From Cymodocea nodosa (lineage: Eukaryota; Streptophyta; Magnoliopsida; Alismatales; Cymodoceaceae), in the NCBI GenBank assembly GCA_036874045.1, contig CM072337.1, positions 21,612,001 to 21,676,000 of the forward strand: a stretch of DNA of 64,000 bases, read 5' to 3'. Both the position numbers and the translations under genes were made by a program. Each line of letters starts with the position of its first letter. Positions within the stretch are counted from its first letter, which is position 1. This document shows positions 1-11,316 of this stretch, piece by piece. A model generated the notes under the pieces. It saw only the letters and a program-made list of their open reading frames with translations. It was not told where the DNA came from and ran no database searches.

Positions 1-98
1 TTTTATTTTTAATAAACAAATATTAAAATAATTAATTAAATAAAAAATATTAACAATATATACTTCAACAGGGGAGGGTAAGCGTTGAGTGATCTTTT

Positions 99-257
99 GG
101 AAAATGAATTCCGACCTTTTAGGTTGGGAATTCATTTTCCCAACCTTTACACATGATTGGAATTCAAATTCCTTGGGAATTTGAATTCCAAAATGCACAA
201 ACACCTCATGACTCGGAATCTGACGGAAAAAATTTTCAATTCCGTCAGATTCCGAGT
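99..257. repeat. Cluster of three perfect inverted repeats (hairpins)
   Basis: Three perfect inverted repeats follow one another. Arms 99-112 and 127-140 (14 bp, 14-nt loop) pair as GGAAAATGAATTCC with GGAATTCATTTTCC. Arms 159-172 and 176-189 (14 bp, 3-nt loop) pair as GGAATTCAAATTCC with GGAATTTGAATTCC. Arms 211-227 and 241-257 (17 bp, 13-nt loop) pair as ACTCGGAATCTGACGGA with its complement. A fourth, mutually exclusive 8-bp pairing (121-128 with 139-146) overlaps the first hairpin. The short phrase TGCACAAAC flanks the third hairpin on both sides (around 194 and 257). No protein frame runs through it. It resembles a compact foldback or MITE-like unit, but I see no outer terminal repeats or target duplication. 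Confidence 0.75.
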
Positions 258-305
258 GCACAAACCCCCCCTTAATCTTTCTGAACTTACCGCTTCAGTG
301 CCATT

Positions 306-480
306 AGATTTATGGTTGAGATATATCTAGCCAACATCCGGCAACGTGACAACAACCTTGTCTCGTACAAGGTGGAAATCTACTTGTACATGTTTCATTG
401 TCGAGTGGAACATTGGGTTGGCAAGTTCTATTGCGCCAAGTGCTACGCCCATGTATTCTGTTCCAGTACTCAAAACCTGA
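306..480 (-). pseudogene. Copia RNase H fragment, antisense remnant
   Basis: Read on the minus strand, this stretch gives a Copia-type RNase H C-terminal block containing ANPMFHSTMKHVQVDFHLVR. That corresponds to the conserved 'NP.FH...KH...D.HF.R' region downstream of the catalytic aspartate. The frame is short and has no upstream reverse transcriptase, no LTR and no integrase nearby, so it is a decayed fragment. It differs in sequence and orientation from the complete Copia element at 880-6025, which inserted next to it later. Confidence 0.6.
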
Positions 481-874
481 ACCTATGGTCTGCTTGGCAA
501 TTAAGATGAGTTCTGCCTCTCATTTTCAATAGTGCTACTTTCACCATTGCCTTAAAGAGGAAGAACTAACGGAGACAATCCGAGACTTTCACGGGACAAA
601 GTTGCTCTGATTAAGTTTGACGTGAAGCTGACAATTGAAAGTAGAGAAAATGATGTTGATAAATGGAAGGGAACCACACAAAGAGTTGTTTATGGTGGTA
701 GCCATGGAAAATTAATTGGAGAAGCGGGAGTGAAAAAGGGTAAGAGATGGAGGGATATATTTTCGTTTTAATTGGGGAGGAAAAACAATGGTTTGGGAGA
801 ATAGGTGGAAGTGAAAAAAAGGAATTGGTAGTATCAGATGCCAGAGTACACTGATAGAATAGGAAGCATGACAT
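481..874. other. Unassigned flank of the Copia insertion
   Basis: I see no gene here. A minus-strand frame at 611-904 is low in complexity, runs into the LTR and has no recognisable family. The stretch was continuous with 6031 onwards before the Copia element inserted, as the shared ATAAG target duplication shows. Confidence 0.5.
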
Positions 875-879
875 ATAAG

Positions 880-1073
880 TGTTGTAATTGGTCAAAAAGA
901 CCAAGTTTCAAATTCAAATTCCGGTGGTTACTGGAATTTAAGGAGGAAGTTGGGGGCAGAGATGGTGGAGGTTGTTAATCCTCCAAATGCTACAAATAGA
1001 AGTGAATAACACAAAGTATTGAAGACCTGGAATAATTCACCATCGGAGCCCCCAAAAACCGCGCAAACCAACA
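880..1073 (+). repeat. 5' LTR of the Copia element
   Basis: It starts TG and ends CA, and its length (194 bp) equals that of the copy at 5832-6025. It is preceded by the target duplication ATAAG. Differences from the 3' LTR are scattered substitutions with no indel, mostly transitions. Confidence 0.93.
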
Positions 1074-1074
1074 G

Positions 1075-1087
1075 TGGTATCAGAGCC
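1075..1087 (+). other. Primer binding site, Met-tRNA type
   Basis: TGGTATCAGAGCC lies one base after the 5' LTR. This is the usual Copia site complementary to the 3' end of a methionine tRNA and is expected to prime minus-strand DNA synthesis. Confidence 0.92.
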
Positions 1088-1090
1088 AGG

Positions 1091-1380
1091 TAGCGTCCGC
1101 TAGTCCCGCCGCCCACGTGTCCGCAGGTCCCACCGCCCACGCGAGCACCTCCCGCCGCTCGCGTGTGCTCCTCTACCCGCGCGCACCTCTGCTCGCGCGC
1201 GCACCTCCCGCTGCTTGCACGTCTGCTAGTCTCGCCGCCCACGCGTTCGCAGGTCCCGCCGCCCGCGCGAGCACCTCCTGCCGCTCGCGTGCGCTTCTCT
1301 GCCTCGCGCGCACCTCTGCAGCTTGTGCGCACCTCCGCAGCTCGCGCGCACCTCCGCAGCCCGCGCACACCTGGATCGTC
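1091..1380 (+). repeat. CpG-dense leader with a 126-bp imperfect tandem repeat
   Basis: The untranslated leader between primer site and gag is extremely rich in C, G and CpG, while the next 280 bases are almost pure A/T. Two imperfect copies of a roughly 126-bp unit begin at 1099 and 1225, each opening GCTAGTC(C/T)CGCCGCCCACG. The second copy decays into shorter CACCTC(C/T)GCAGC-like subrepeats towards 1380. Open frames on both strands here are composition artefacts of Ala/Arg/Pro-rich repeats. Confidence 0.75.
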
Positions 1381-1661
1381 GGTCTTCCGCCCTCGGGCGA
1401 TTGGGTTAGAGAAATTCGATATCTCCCCCTTTTGATAAAATATTATATTATATTATATTATATTGGATAATATTAGAAATTTGAAATTTGAATTAGAATT
1501 TGGAAATTTAAATATTTTTAAAATTTGAAAATTGAAATTTTGAAATTTGAATTCAAATAGTTTTTCAGAATTTTTGAAATTTTAAATTTAATATTTGAAT
1601 TTTTGTTTATAAGGTAATTATTTATTGAAATTGGAAAGTAATTTCGATTGTAGATATAAGT

Positions 1662-4600
1662 ATGGCTTCGAAGATGTTTACAACTGAGTTGGCAAGGATG
1701 GATAAGTTAAATGGGGTAAATTATGAGATGTGGTATCGGAAAATATTTCAAGCATTAGAATATGAAGATATTGAACATGTAATAGGTTCGCATCCTCCGG
1801 AAATAAGTGAAAACGCTTCTGAAGTGGAAATAAAAAGAGTAAATCAATGGAGGAAATATGATAAAAAGGCGAAAAATTTAATGTTCATGTTCATGGAAGA
1901 TTGTCTTGTAAAATGCTATGAAACATATACTAATGCTTATACACTATGGAATGCTTTGAAAGAAAAATATAATAAAGCAACTGAAATGAACACACAGTTG
2001 CTCCTTCAGAAATATAACTCTTGCAGGATGCTAGAGGAACAAAGTGTAGTGGAGCATGTAAATAATATGATGGTAATGGCTAAAGACTTAGCTACTGCAG
2101 GAACTCCTATACCAGAAAAATTGCAAATAGCAACCATATTGAATAGTTTGTCACACAGTTATGATATGGTTACCACATCTCTTAGATCTACCCCACTACA
2201 ATTATCTGAATTGCCAGCTAGGTTGGGTACTGAACAGGAAATAATAGTCAGTCGGAGGCAACATGAATCTCATTTGGAAGAAGCCAATGCCATATTTCAA
2301 AAGCAGAGATTTGAAAAAGGCAACAAAAGAAGAAATGGACCAAACAAGAACAACTTCAAGCAAAATCAAGCATGTGGAAAGAAAGCACAAGGATCTTGCC
2401 ATGCTTGTGGCCAATTTGGTCATTTTAAGGCGCATTGTCCCAACAAGGATGGAAATAAAGGTGGAACCTCGGAGTCGAACATAAAGAACAAAAGAACCTT
2501 CGTGGGAGTTGTGGAATGCAATAATGTTGTAGTCCCTAGTTCAAACGAATGGTGGGTTGATTCTGGTGCTACAAGGCACATTGCCAAAACGAAAAAGGGA
2601 CTTGACTCATTTAAAGAGTTGAGTCCTGGACAACAACGCATCTATATGGGAAACAATACTTATTTAGATGTGGAAGGTATTGGTACATATCGTTTGGACT
2701 TGGGAGACAGCATTATGATCTTGAAAGACGTCCTCTATGCACCTAGCATGAGGCGGAATTTAATATCCGTTGGCACTCTTTTGAAGAATAATTTGGAAGT
2801 TCGATTTTACAATAAACGTGTATCCATAGGAAAAGACAAAAAGATCTTTGCTATGGGAATTTTTGTACCTGAACATGATTTGTTTAAACATTCTATCGTT
2901 GCTAATGAAATAAATGAAATAGTTTCTGATTATGTTGAGTGTTGTTTATCTGATATTGATTTGTGGCATTTAAGGTTAGTACATATTAATAAATCTAAAA
3001 TACAACAATTGATAAAATTGAACATGTTGCTTGAAATTAAAGACATGGAATTAAATAAATGTCAACATTGCTTAGTTGGGAAAATGACTAAGAAATCTTT
3101 TGGTAAGGGATATAGATCAGATGAATTATTGGGGTTGATTCATTCTGATGTGTGTGGTCCATTAAGTATTAAAACTCATGATGACAAAGAATATTTTGTG
3201 ACTTTTATAGATGATTTTTCAAGATATGCTTACATTTATCTAATAAGTCATAAAAGTCAAGTACTGACTTGTTTTAAGAAATACAAGTTGGAAGTAGAAA
3301 AACAACTTGGAAGAAGGATTAAGATGTTAAGGTCAGATAGGGGAGGGGAATATAATTCTAATGAATTTAAATTGTTTTGTGAAATGCATGGAATTAAAAG
3401 ACAAACTACAATGTCTTATACACCACAACAAAATGGTGTGGCGGAAAGAAAGAACAGAACTCTTATAAATTCTGTTAGATGCATGTTTTCACATTCAGGT
3501 CTCTCCAAAGTTTTTTGGGGAGAAGCATTGATTACAGCAAATTATGTATTAAATAGAATACCCTCCAAGTATGTACCTAATATACCTTATGAATTATGGA
3601 CCGAAACTAAGCCCAATTTATATCATTTAAGAAAATGGAGATCTATAACCCATGTACTTATTCCTAAACAATTAAGGGATAAGTTAAAATCAAAGACTCT
3701 TAAATGTAGGTTTATAGGCTATTGTGAAAATTCTTTCGGTTATAGGTTCTATAGTAAAGAAAAGGGAATTATTGAATATAGGGATGCCACTTTCCTAGAA
3801 AATCTAAATGAAAAGGAAGAAATAGGAAAGGAACATGAGCCACCATTTGTGGTGAATGATGACTATTTCAATAATATCCTGGAAAATGACCCTAGAGTTG
3901 AAGAAGAAGGAAACATTGAAAATATAGATGAACCTATGGAAATTGCTGATGAAAACAATCGTGAACCCATGGAAATCATGGGAGAAATCCAAAATGAGCC
4001 TATAAATAGAATTGAAGAGAACAATAGAAATGGAGAAGATAGAGAACCGAATTTACCTATTAGCAACAAAAGGATGAGACATCAGCCGACATGGATGGAT
4101 GACTACCATTTGTATTCCTGTGAGCTTTCTTGTTTAATGATAGACATGGAGGAAAATCACATGGAACCCGTGACATATAAGGATGTCGTCGAATCTCATG
4201 AAAAAGATTTATGGTTGGATGCCATGAATGATGAGATTGATTCTATGAAATGGAATCATGTGTGGGAATTATGTGATCTACCTAAAGGAAGGAAAGATAT
4301 AGGGTGCAAGTGGATATTCCGAAAAAAGTTAAAGGTTGATGGGTCTATTGAAAAATATAAGGCCCGTTTAGTTGCTAAAGGTTATACATAGAAACCGAGA
4401 ATTGACTTTCATGAAACATATTCTCTAGTTGCTAAATTCGCATCAATAAGAATTATATTGGCTATAGTTGCACATTTAGATTTGGAATTACATCAAATGG
4501 ATGTAAAAACTGCATTTCTAAATGGAGACCTGTAGGAAGAAATCTACATGTTACAACCTGAGGGATTTCAGGTGGAAGGACATGAGGAAAAAGTGTGCAA

Positions 4601-5753
4601 ATTGAAGAAGTCAATATATGGTTTAAAACAAGCATCTAGACAATGGTATCATAAGTTTCATGATATAATTGTCACAATGGGATTTGTTTCAAACAAATTA
4701 GATTACTGTGTATATGTCAGGAATAGTGGGAGTAACTTCATTATATTATCCTTGTATGTGGATGACATTTTACTTGCTGGAAATAATGCTGACATGTTGA
4801 ATGAAACAAAGGAAGAACTTAGTAGAAAATTTGAAATGAAGGACATGGGGGAAGCATCCTATGTTCTTGGAATTCAGATCTTAAGAGATCGAAAATCAAG
4901 AACATTGAGTATAAATCAGGAAAGATACCTGCAAATGGTGTTAAAAAGGTTTGGAATGGACAATTGTTCCTCAGCTCCCACACCTTATATTTTAGGGAAA
5001 AAGTTAAGTAAGGACCAATGTCCTGGGAAAGGGAAGGAACCTTTAAGAGCACCTTATGCCCAAGTAGTTGGAAGTTTGATGTATGCTATGTTGTGTACAA
5101 GACCAGACTTGGCATATGCTGTAAGTATTGTAAGTAGGTATCAAAGTAATCCCGGAACAAAACATTGGGAAGTTGTCAAAAGAATTTTGAAATATATAAA
5201 AGGAACTTTGCACCATAAATTGACTTATCAAGCAGATGAGCTTGAAGTGCTTGGTTATACAGATGCAGATTTAGGTGGTGACAAAGATGATGGGAAGTCT
5301 ACTTCAGGACATGTATTCATCTTTGGAGGGGCAGCCATATCTTGGGGAAGTAAGAAGCAAGGGTGTGTAGCAAAATACACATAGGAAGCTGAATATGTTG
5401 CCTGTAGTGCAGCCGCATCACATGCAGTTTGGATCAGAAGATTCATAAATGATTTGAATCTAAACTTAATAAATGGTCCAATAGAAATGTATTGTGATAA
5501 CCAAGCGACAATAAGTCTTGTATATAGTGGTGCAAATACAACAAAAGGACAACATATAAACATACATTATCACTATACTTGTGATATTAAAGGAAATGGG
5601 GAAATAAAATTGAGTTATATCCCTACAGAAGATATGATAGCTGATCCTTTGACAAAAGGAATACCAACGGAAAAGTACATTAAGTTTGTAAACTTAATGG
5701 GATTAAGGAACATTTATATGGATAATGGAAACATGGAACATTCTCACGAGTAA
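1662..5753 (+). pseudogene. Copia gag-pol polyprotein with three in-frame TAG stops
   Basis: One reading frame (about 1,363 codons from ATG 1662 to TAA 5751) encodes the whole polyprotein. A UBN2/gag-like N-terminus comes first, then a zinc knuckle CHACGQFGHFKAHC (about residue 247), the protease motif WWVDSGATRHIA (about 298), the pre-integrase LWHLRLVH, an integrase core with D, D and E context (HSDVCGPL, FIDDFSRY, LRSDRGGEYN, NGVAERKNR), a reverse transcriptase with YVDD near 4757, and RNase H with GYTDADLGG and YCDNQAT. The frame is interrupted by TAG at 4389-4391, 4533-4535 and 5382-5384, without any frameshift. The first and third sit between otherwise conserved residues of RT and RNase H. 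A gag-protease-integrase product could still be made; RT and RNase H cannot unless TAG is read through. Confidence 0.93.
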
Positions 5754-5820
5754 TATTGAAATTGTGCTACCTACGAGTAGTGGGAGCGGAATTAAAAAGA
5801 ATATAGTTGGTCTTTGTGAC

Positions 5821-5831
5821 CAAGTGGGAGA
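5821..5831 (+). other. Polypurine tract of the Copia element
   Basis: CAAGTGGGAGA ends exactly at the first base of the 3' LTR. Its position and composition fit the plus-strand priming site. Confidence 0.8.
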
Positions 5832-6025
5832 TGTTGTAATTGGTCAAAAAGATCAAGTTTCAAATTCAAATTCCGGTGGTTACCGGAATTTAAGGAGGAA
5901 GTTGGGAGCGGAGATGGTGGAAGTTGTTAATCCTCCAAATACTATAAATAAAGTTGAATAACACAAAGTATTGATTACCTAGAATAATTCAACATCGGAG
6001 CCCCCAAAAATCGCGCAAACCAACA
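5832..6025 (+). repeat. 3' LTR of the Copia element
   Basis: This is the 194-bp partner of the LTR at 880-1073, with the same TG and CA ends. It is followed directly by the target duplication ATAAG. Confidence 0.93.
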
Positions 6026-6030
6026 ATAAG

Positions 6031-9000
6031 TACGTATATGGTTGATGAACAACGATTACCATTGCTTTGCTCCGATCTGCCACAACAAAGAGATGTCTAT
6101 CCAGACGACATCTCCATCTGGTGTGGTTTGGAAGAGTACCAGCTCCTTTCCTTCACAAACCCTCGCACGTATAAATCGTGAATCTTATTGACCGACCATG
6201 TTTCCGAACGCTTGACGTGGGTAAGAAGTAAAAGACTGACGCGTTGCTGCAAATCAAAAGATGCGTCGTCCACACATCGTCACCTGCGCGCTTTCTGAAG
6301 CCCGTCCAGAAAATTTCTTTCACGCAAGGTACTCGTATTTTTATACGAAATACGTACATTGCTCGATACAGATCACCCTATCCAAACCCAACATTCCAAC
6401 GATAATTATACGAAATACTCACAAGTAACTTGGACAGAATGAGCAGCTAGCGATGGATGAAGGTGGTGGTGGCGTCCATGACTAGTTAATTCGACGAGAG
6501 GGTGCGGCGTCGGTTGGCTGGCCATGCTTTATTGCACCGGTCACTTCAAAGTCCCACACCAACTCCGACACCGAGGATGTCGCACGTGGACGTGCTCCCC
6601 ACGCAAGCCGGTAGCCCAATCCATCAATGATGGGTGGATGGATTGCTTGTGATGTCTGCCAATTAATTATTCATGCGCCTGCCGAGACAATTAGTTAATC
6701 AAGGAATATCAACAACCACAAGGTAAACACAAGAGCTTCAAACCCATCGACGATCGATACTGCTTGCATCTTCTGGTGGCTGGTTTAATTAATTCCATCC
6801 ATTGATTGGGCCGGTGAGGCATCAATCCATCTGTAAATTTAAGGACTGAAACCTCAGAGGGAGGGAGAAGAAGGTGCGAAGGTATCGTCGATCACATTCT
6901 AATTCAAACTCACCATCAAAAAACGAAACGTCCTTGCATGTTGTTCAACAGGAGAAGGCTGCATGCTTAACTATTCCATCCATCTAATTAAAGGTGGAGG
7001 GGGCTGCGTCTACTGAGTCGACCACCGAACAGGAAAATTTAGCCATCCAGCATGAGGAAAAGTCAGCTGTGGATAAGCTTTGGTTATCAGGTTGCTGCCT
7101 TTCGTCGGCTTTCTATTTTTCTTTTCTTTTGTTACAGAAAAGGTTCTCAAAGTTGAAATATTTTATTTTAAAATTAATTAACGATAAGTAAAAAAAAAAA
7201 AAGATCATACAGTAATCTAAATCGTATTCCTACATTTTTGATGTAAAAATTTTCCACGTAACATATGTGATTAATCAACATATGAGATGGCTTTGGATGC
7301 ATCTCGTTCATTACATTTGAACTTTGGGGTTGGTTATAACGAAAACATCTCTAAAATTATAAAATTTTTACTTAAAATCAATCGGGGCTCGTCCCTATTT
7401 TAGTCATTATTGAATATTTTCGATATTTCTCTTTACTTGTAGTTTATGCCTGCAAGTATCTATGGTTAAATATATATATGAATTTATTTCGATATTATAT
7501 AAAATTTAAATTCAAAATTAATTAATAGTAAATGAAGGAATCCATCACTGTAAGTTGTTTAGATTCGTCTCTATATTAGTTGACGTGAGACTTTAATTAT
7601 GAACAAAAACCATCTAAGCAAATTTTAAGTCACCCCTTTCATAGACTCCCTTATAAAATAACCTTTCAGAGGAGGAGTAGGCACCCATGCTATATATATG
7701 GATTTCAATACATGAAATTTGATGGCTACAAATTTACCACACATCTTTCTCTCGTTGCTTTCCTCTTTTTCTTCTCTCGTTCTTGCCACACCCACCCACT
7801 CAAAAAGTAGTAGTTGTCCTCTCCACTCGTCATGTTTTGTGACTTTAGGCAATCCAGACGAATGTTTGTTTTTTCTCGTCAAGTTTAATCGAATGTGTTT
7901 AATGCTAATTAATTCCATGTTTTTCGTTGGATCCATCCATCTCTCTCTCTCTCTAGAAGGCAGCAACATGCACGGGGCATGACTTTTATTTCAAATTCGT
8001 GATAAAAGTTATTTGATTTATGATCTTATCATTTATGAATCAATCTACGTACGGATCGGGTATTTCCTTTAATTACGATTTAAAATCTATATTATGGGTC
8101 TTTGAAAAAGTTTCAAATGCAGAGCCACGTAGCAATGATAGTTTTTTAATATTATTATCACCATTATAATTATTATAATATTTTTTAGTAAAGTTTCTGT
8201 TTTAAAAAACAGAGAAAGAAGTTCGGGTAACTCAATACAGCATTCGCATTCGTATATTATATCCTATTGTTTTAAATAAAACCTGTACGATTTCGAAATT
8301 AGAGTTAAAATAATTAATTTCAGATGCTAAATTACAGCCATCGATATTAATTATGATGTGCTTGATTAATTTCGAAAATATTACTTTCCAAATTCGTCAC
8401 CATCAATATTTTTTAATTCTTTATTGTTTTATTAGTGGTATTGCTTGGTGTACAACGTGGAAAAAGATGTATTCTTTACTTATTTATTTTATCTTCTCTC
8501 CTTCCAACCTTTATTAATCATGATATCATTAGATTGATTGAACAAATTTATCTGATAGAAAATATTACGAATTCTTTTTATTTATTTATTTATTTATTTA
8601 TTGCATGTATCTATATGATAACTAAAATTAATATAATACCTCATGTCATCAAACATTCAATATCGCCTTTCGTTTAACATCCACACACACACACATTTAT
8701 AATTAACATAAATAACCCTAAACTAATATTTAAATGCAAAAATCTAAACAAATAAACAGGAGATATAACAAGTTTACCAATTACATATAAATATATTGTA
8801 AAGCTTAGTACAACACAAACTATAATTTGAAAATTCAAAATTATTGTAATTCTCCAAGTCTCCTACTAGATTAGGGTATACTTTCTCAAAGTTCTGTGTC
8901 AACATTCAAAAAGCATTGCTCCCATTCAAAAAAAAAAAAAAAAAAAAAACGTTTTTATTGTAATTGAATAATAATGAAATGACTGTAAATTAATTTGAAC

Positions 9001-10800
9001 TATAACATTTCATCACAAAAGTTATACTTACCCATCATTTCTCTGAAAAGTAGAATCGATCAGAAGTGTCGCCTTGCTCGATGAAGTCAACATTAATGCA
9101 TCCAAACCAACCTCCAAATCGTGTGTCCGCTCTTGGACCATGCTGTTGATTGCATCCGTCATCATCTGAGACAAGTTTCTGACCACCCCATAGCTCTTCT
9201 ATGCGTGCTATCTTCAATCCGATCACTATACGCTAATGATTGATTTGTCTACGAAGGAGTGGGAGTTTGACAGACTGTTCTATTTAAGGGAAAGGGTGAA
9301 GATTTTTTGGTTTATGTATCAGGGTTTTCGTGAGGATTCAGACAATAATTAACAAAAGACAAATGGTTATGCCCTTCGCCTTTTATTTTGTATCCCGGAG
9401 TCCTTATGATGGTCTTATGTGTAACACTGAACTCGATATAATAGTAATATATTTTATCGTAAAATATTCTATTTTTAAAATTAATTAGTAATAAATAATA
9501 GATTTTATAATATATATATATATATATATCAGTCTAAATTCTGTCCCTTACATTTTTGGATTACGACTTTTCACACTTGACTTATCTTAAGTTTATAGAT
9601 GTCATCTTATGAATAAAAAGCATACGGACTTGTTACGAAAAACATTTTATTTTAAAATAAATTAATAGTAGAAAAAATCATCCTATATTAATTCCAATCT
9701 ATTCCTACGTTAAACGAACCTTTGCACTTCCGTTGATTGACGGTGATACACAGAGATAAGGTGAAAGAAGCAACCAAAAGATGATTCGGAGGGCACTTTC
9801 ATTGTTCATTATTATGTCGCATGTCCAATCTTGACAAGAAATGTATCTCTCAACGGTGGCTTCCGAACTTAAGATATCTTCTTCTTTTTTTAAAAAAAAT
9901 AAGATCGACCGACTACACAATCCTATAGTTGATATGCCTTCATTCTTCGTTAATTTTAAACAACCGAGTTCAGGATTTAAGAAGAAAATTAAGGTGCAGT
10001 TGACATCTGAAAATTTAGGGTTACAAAAATCTGCTTTCCTTTTGTCGGCCTTCTCCTAAACATCAGCATACGTATACCTTCTTCCAGAAAACAAGAAATT
10101 TCTATCCCTTGAAACTTAACACTTTGGGGGTGTTTAATTAGTAAGGATTGTTTGACCCAAAATATTAAAATTTCCTGAATTTATTTTAACATACGAATCA
10201 AACTTGTTATTATATACTAGTATATTTCTGTAAGTTAGCTTAATTAAAAGGTGCATTGATTTAAACTAAAAATGCCACGGGAGAAAACTGAGTTCTATAG
10301 TTTTTTTTTTAAAAAAAATATTGGCTTAGTTTCATAAGTTGAATATAAATGAACATGATGATTCTAATTCAACAGTATATTTCCATCAAAGAACTATTTC
10401 TGAATTCAGGAATTGAATAGCAAATTAAGATAGGAAATTCAATAATTGACACCAAACATAGAGTCTATATATATATAACAAAGTTACATTAGCAGAAGAA
10501 AATAATGCAGGGCTGCAAACCTTAATTAATTATGACAAATTCCATCCCCTCAAAGTACCTCAATCTATTGCATCACTGATCATGAACTGCAGCAAAGCAT
10601 GAGAAGGAGCAACGCTACTGGCTGGTTAAGAACCAGCAACGATCACAACATCAATGAAGAATTATATACCATACACAAAGTAATTATAACCACAAGAGAG
10701 ATCTGACAGAAGCTTGTGATTGGAATTGAATTGGACAACGACGACGAGGATTGCAAAATCGATCGTCGACGGCCATATAAAAATATATATATATAGATGG
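6031..10800. other. AT-rich intergenic DNA without a supported gene
   Basis: No frame here has a recognisable domain or a convincing splice model. The stretch 6400-6900 is richer in GC and has a CACGTGG-type G-box near 6582. Simple repeats include a (TTTA)n run near 8576-8601, a 22-base A run at 8928-8949 and a (TA)n run near 9509-9529. A minus-strand frame at 9035-9226 is discussed in the findings. The ends of 10127-10460 (GGTGTTTAATTAG and ACACCAAACATAG) are weakly MITE-like. Confidence 0.5.
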
Positions 10801-10801
10801 G

Positions 10802-10841
<40 letters not shown>

Positions 10842-10842
10842 C
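10801..10842. repeat. (TAGA)n microsatellite
   Basis: About ten uninterrupted TAGA units lie just beyond the stop codon of the MIF gene, so probably in its 3' UTR. A second, shorter TAGA run lies at about 14539-14554 in the third intron of the GASA gene. Confidence 0.9.
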
Positions 10843-10854
10843 AGATATATGCAT

Positions 10855-11121
10855 TCATTTGGGAGAGGCGGAATTCGAAGAGCAATCACACAGGACCTCC
10901 CTCTCCACCTCCCTCTTGTGAAAGCTCCGGTGGCAGTTGCATGCGGCGCACTTGAGGGCGGCGGGGGTCCCTTCCTCCCCGGACGCCATGAATTCCCGGC
11001 ATCCGTCCACAGCATAACCACCGACGCTGGCGGCGTGGTTTTTCCTGCACTCCGTGTACCTCACCAGCGCATATTCATCACCGCCCAACACCTTCTTGGG
11101 GGGATCTCGCCGCCTCCTCAT
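10855..11121 (-). CDS. MIF: MINI ZINC FINGER (MIF) protein
   Basis: This single-exon frame of 88 residues begins [10 protein letters not shown] and ends with a CDCSS tail. Residues from about 20 on form the ZF-HD dimerisation domain: [24 protein letters not shown], then [16 protein letters not shown], with the full Cys/His set. No homeodomain follows, which defines the MIF family. In the family, MIF proteins bind ZHD homeodomain proteins through this domain and block their nuclear, DNA-binding function, and overexpression disturbs gibberellin, auxin and ABA responses. The frame stays open upstream to an ATG at 11316, with another at about 11247. I chose the ATG at 11121 because family members start shortly before the zinc-finger block; the longer N-terminus is Ser/Pro/Ala-rich and unfamiliar. 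A (TAGA)n run starts 13 bases past the stop. Confidence 0.9.
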   Translation of the reverse strand: MRRRRDPPKKVLGGDEYALVRYTECRKNHAASVGGYAVDGCREFMASGEEGTPAALKCAACNCHRSFHKREVEREVLCDCSSNSASPK

Positions 11122-11316
11122 GTCTCCTTCGACGGAGGAGTATCCCGGCGCCGTCCTTGCGGTACCGGAGGGAGTGCCGGCGGCCCCGGTGGGTCTTCTA
11201 GCGATCGGCTTGGAGAGTTGGACTGGGGAAGGAGAGGAGGCTGGCATGGAAGCGTTGGCTAATTCTGACTTGTTACAAGTTTCTGAGATCTGATGACACA
11301 CATGAAACGCGCTCAC

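Larger units (their letters stand above)
880..6025 (+). mobile_element. Complete-structure Ty1/Copia LTR retrotransposon
   Basis: The 5.15-kb element has two 194-bp LTRs, both starting TGTTGTAATTGG and ending AACCAACA. A 5-bp target duplication ATAAG lies at 875-879 and 6026-6030. A Met-tRNA-type primer site follows the 5' LTR and a purine tract precedes the 3' LTR. The internal order is gag, protease, integrase, reverse transcriptase, RNase H, which is the Copia order. By eye the LTRs differ at about 15 of 194 aligned positions, so the insertion is not very recent. Three in-frame TAG codons make this copy non-autonomous unless read through. The leader (1091-1380) is strikingly GC-rich. I did not assign the Copia lineage. 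Confidence 0.95.

Noticed and set aside
928..1470. Long Arg/Ala/Pro-rich open frames on both strands over the GC-rich leader
   Set aside because: They come from tandem CpG-rich repeats, overlap on both strands and in several frames, and have no protein family.
10849..11293. Plus-strand frames opposite the MIF gene
   Set aside because: Shadows of the GC-rich antisense coding sequence; no domain, while the minus strand shows a full zinc-finger domain.
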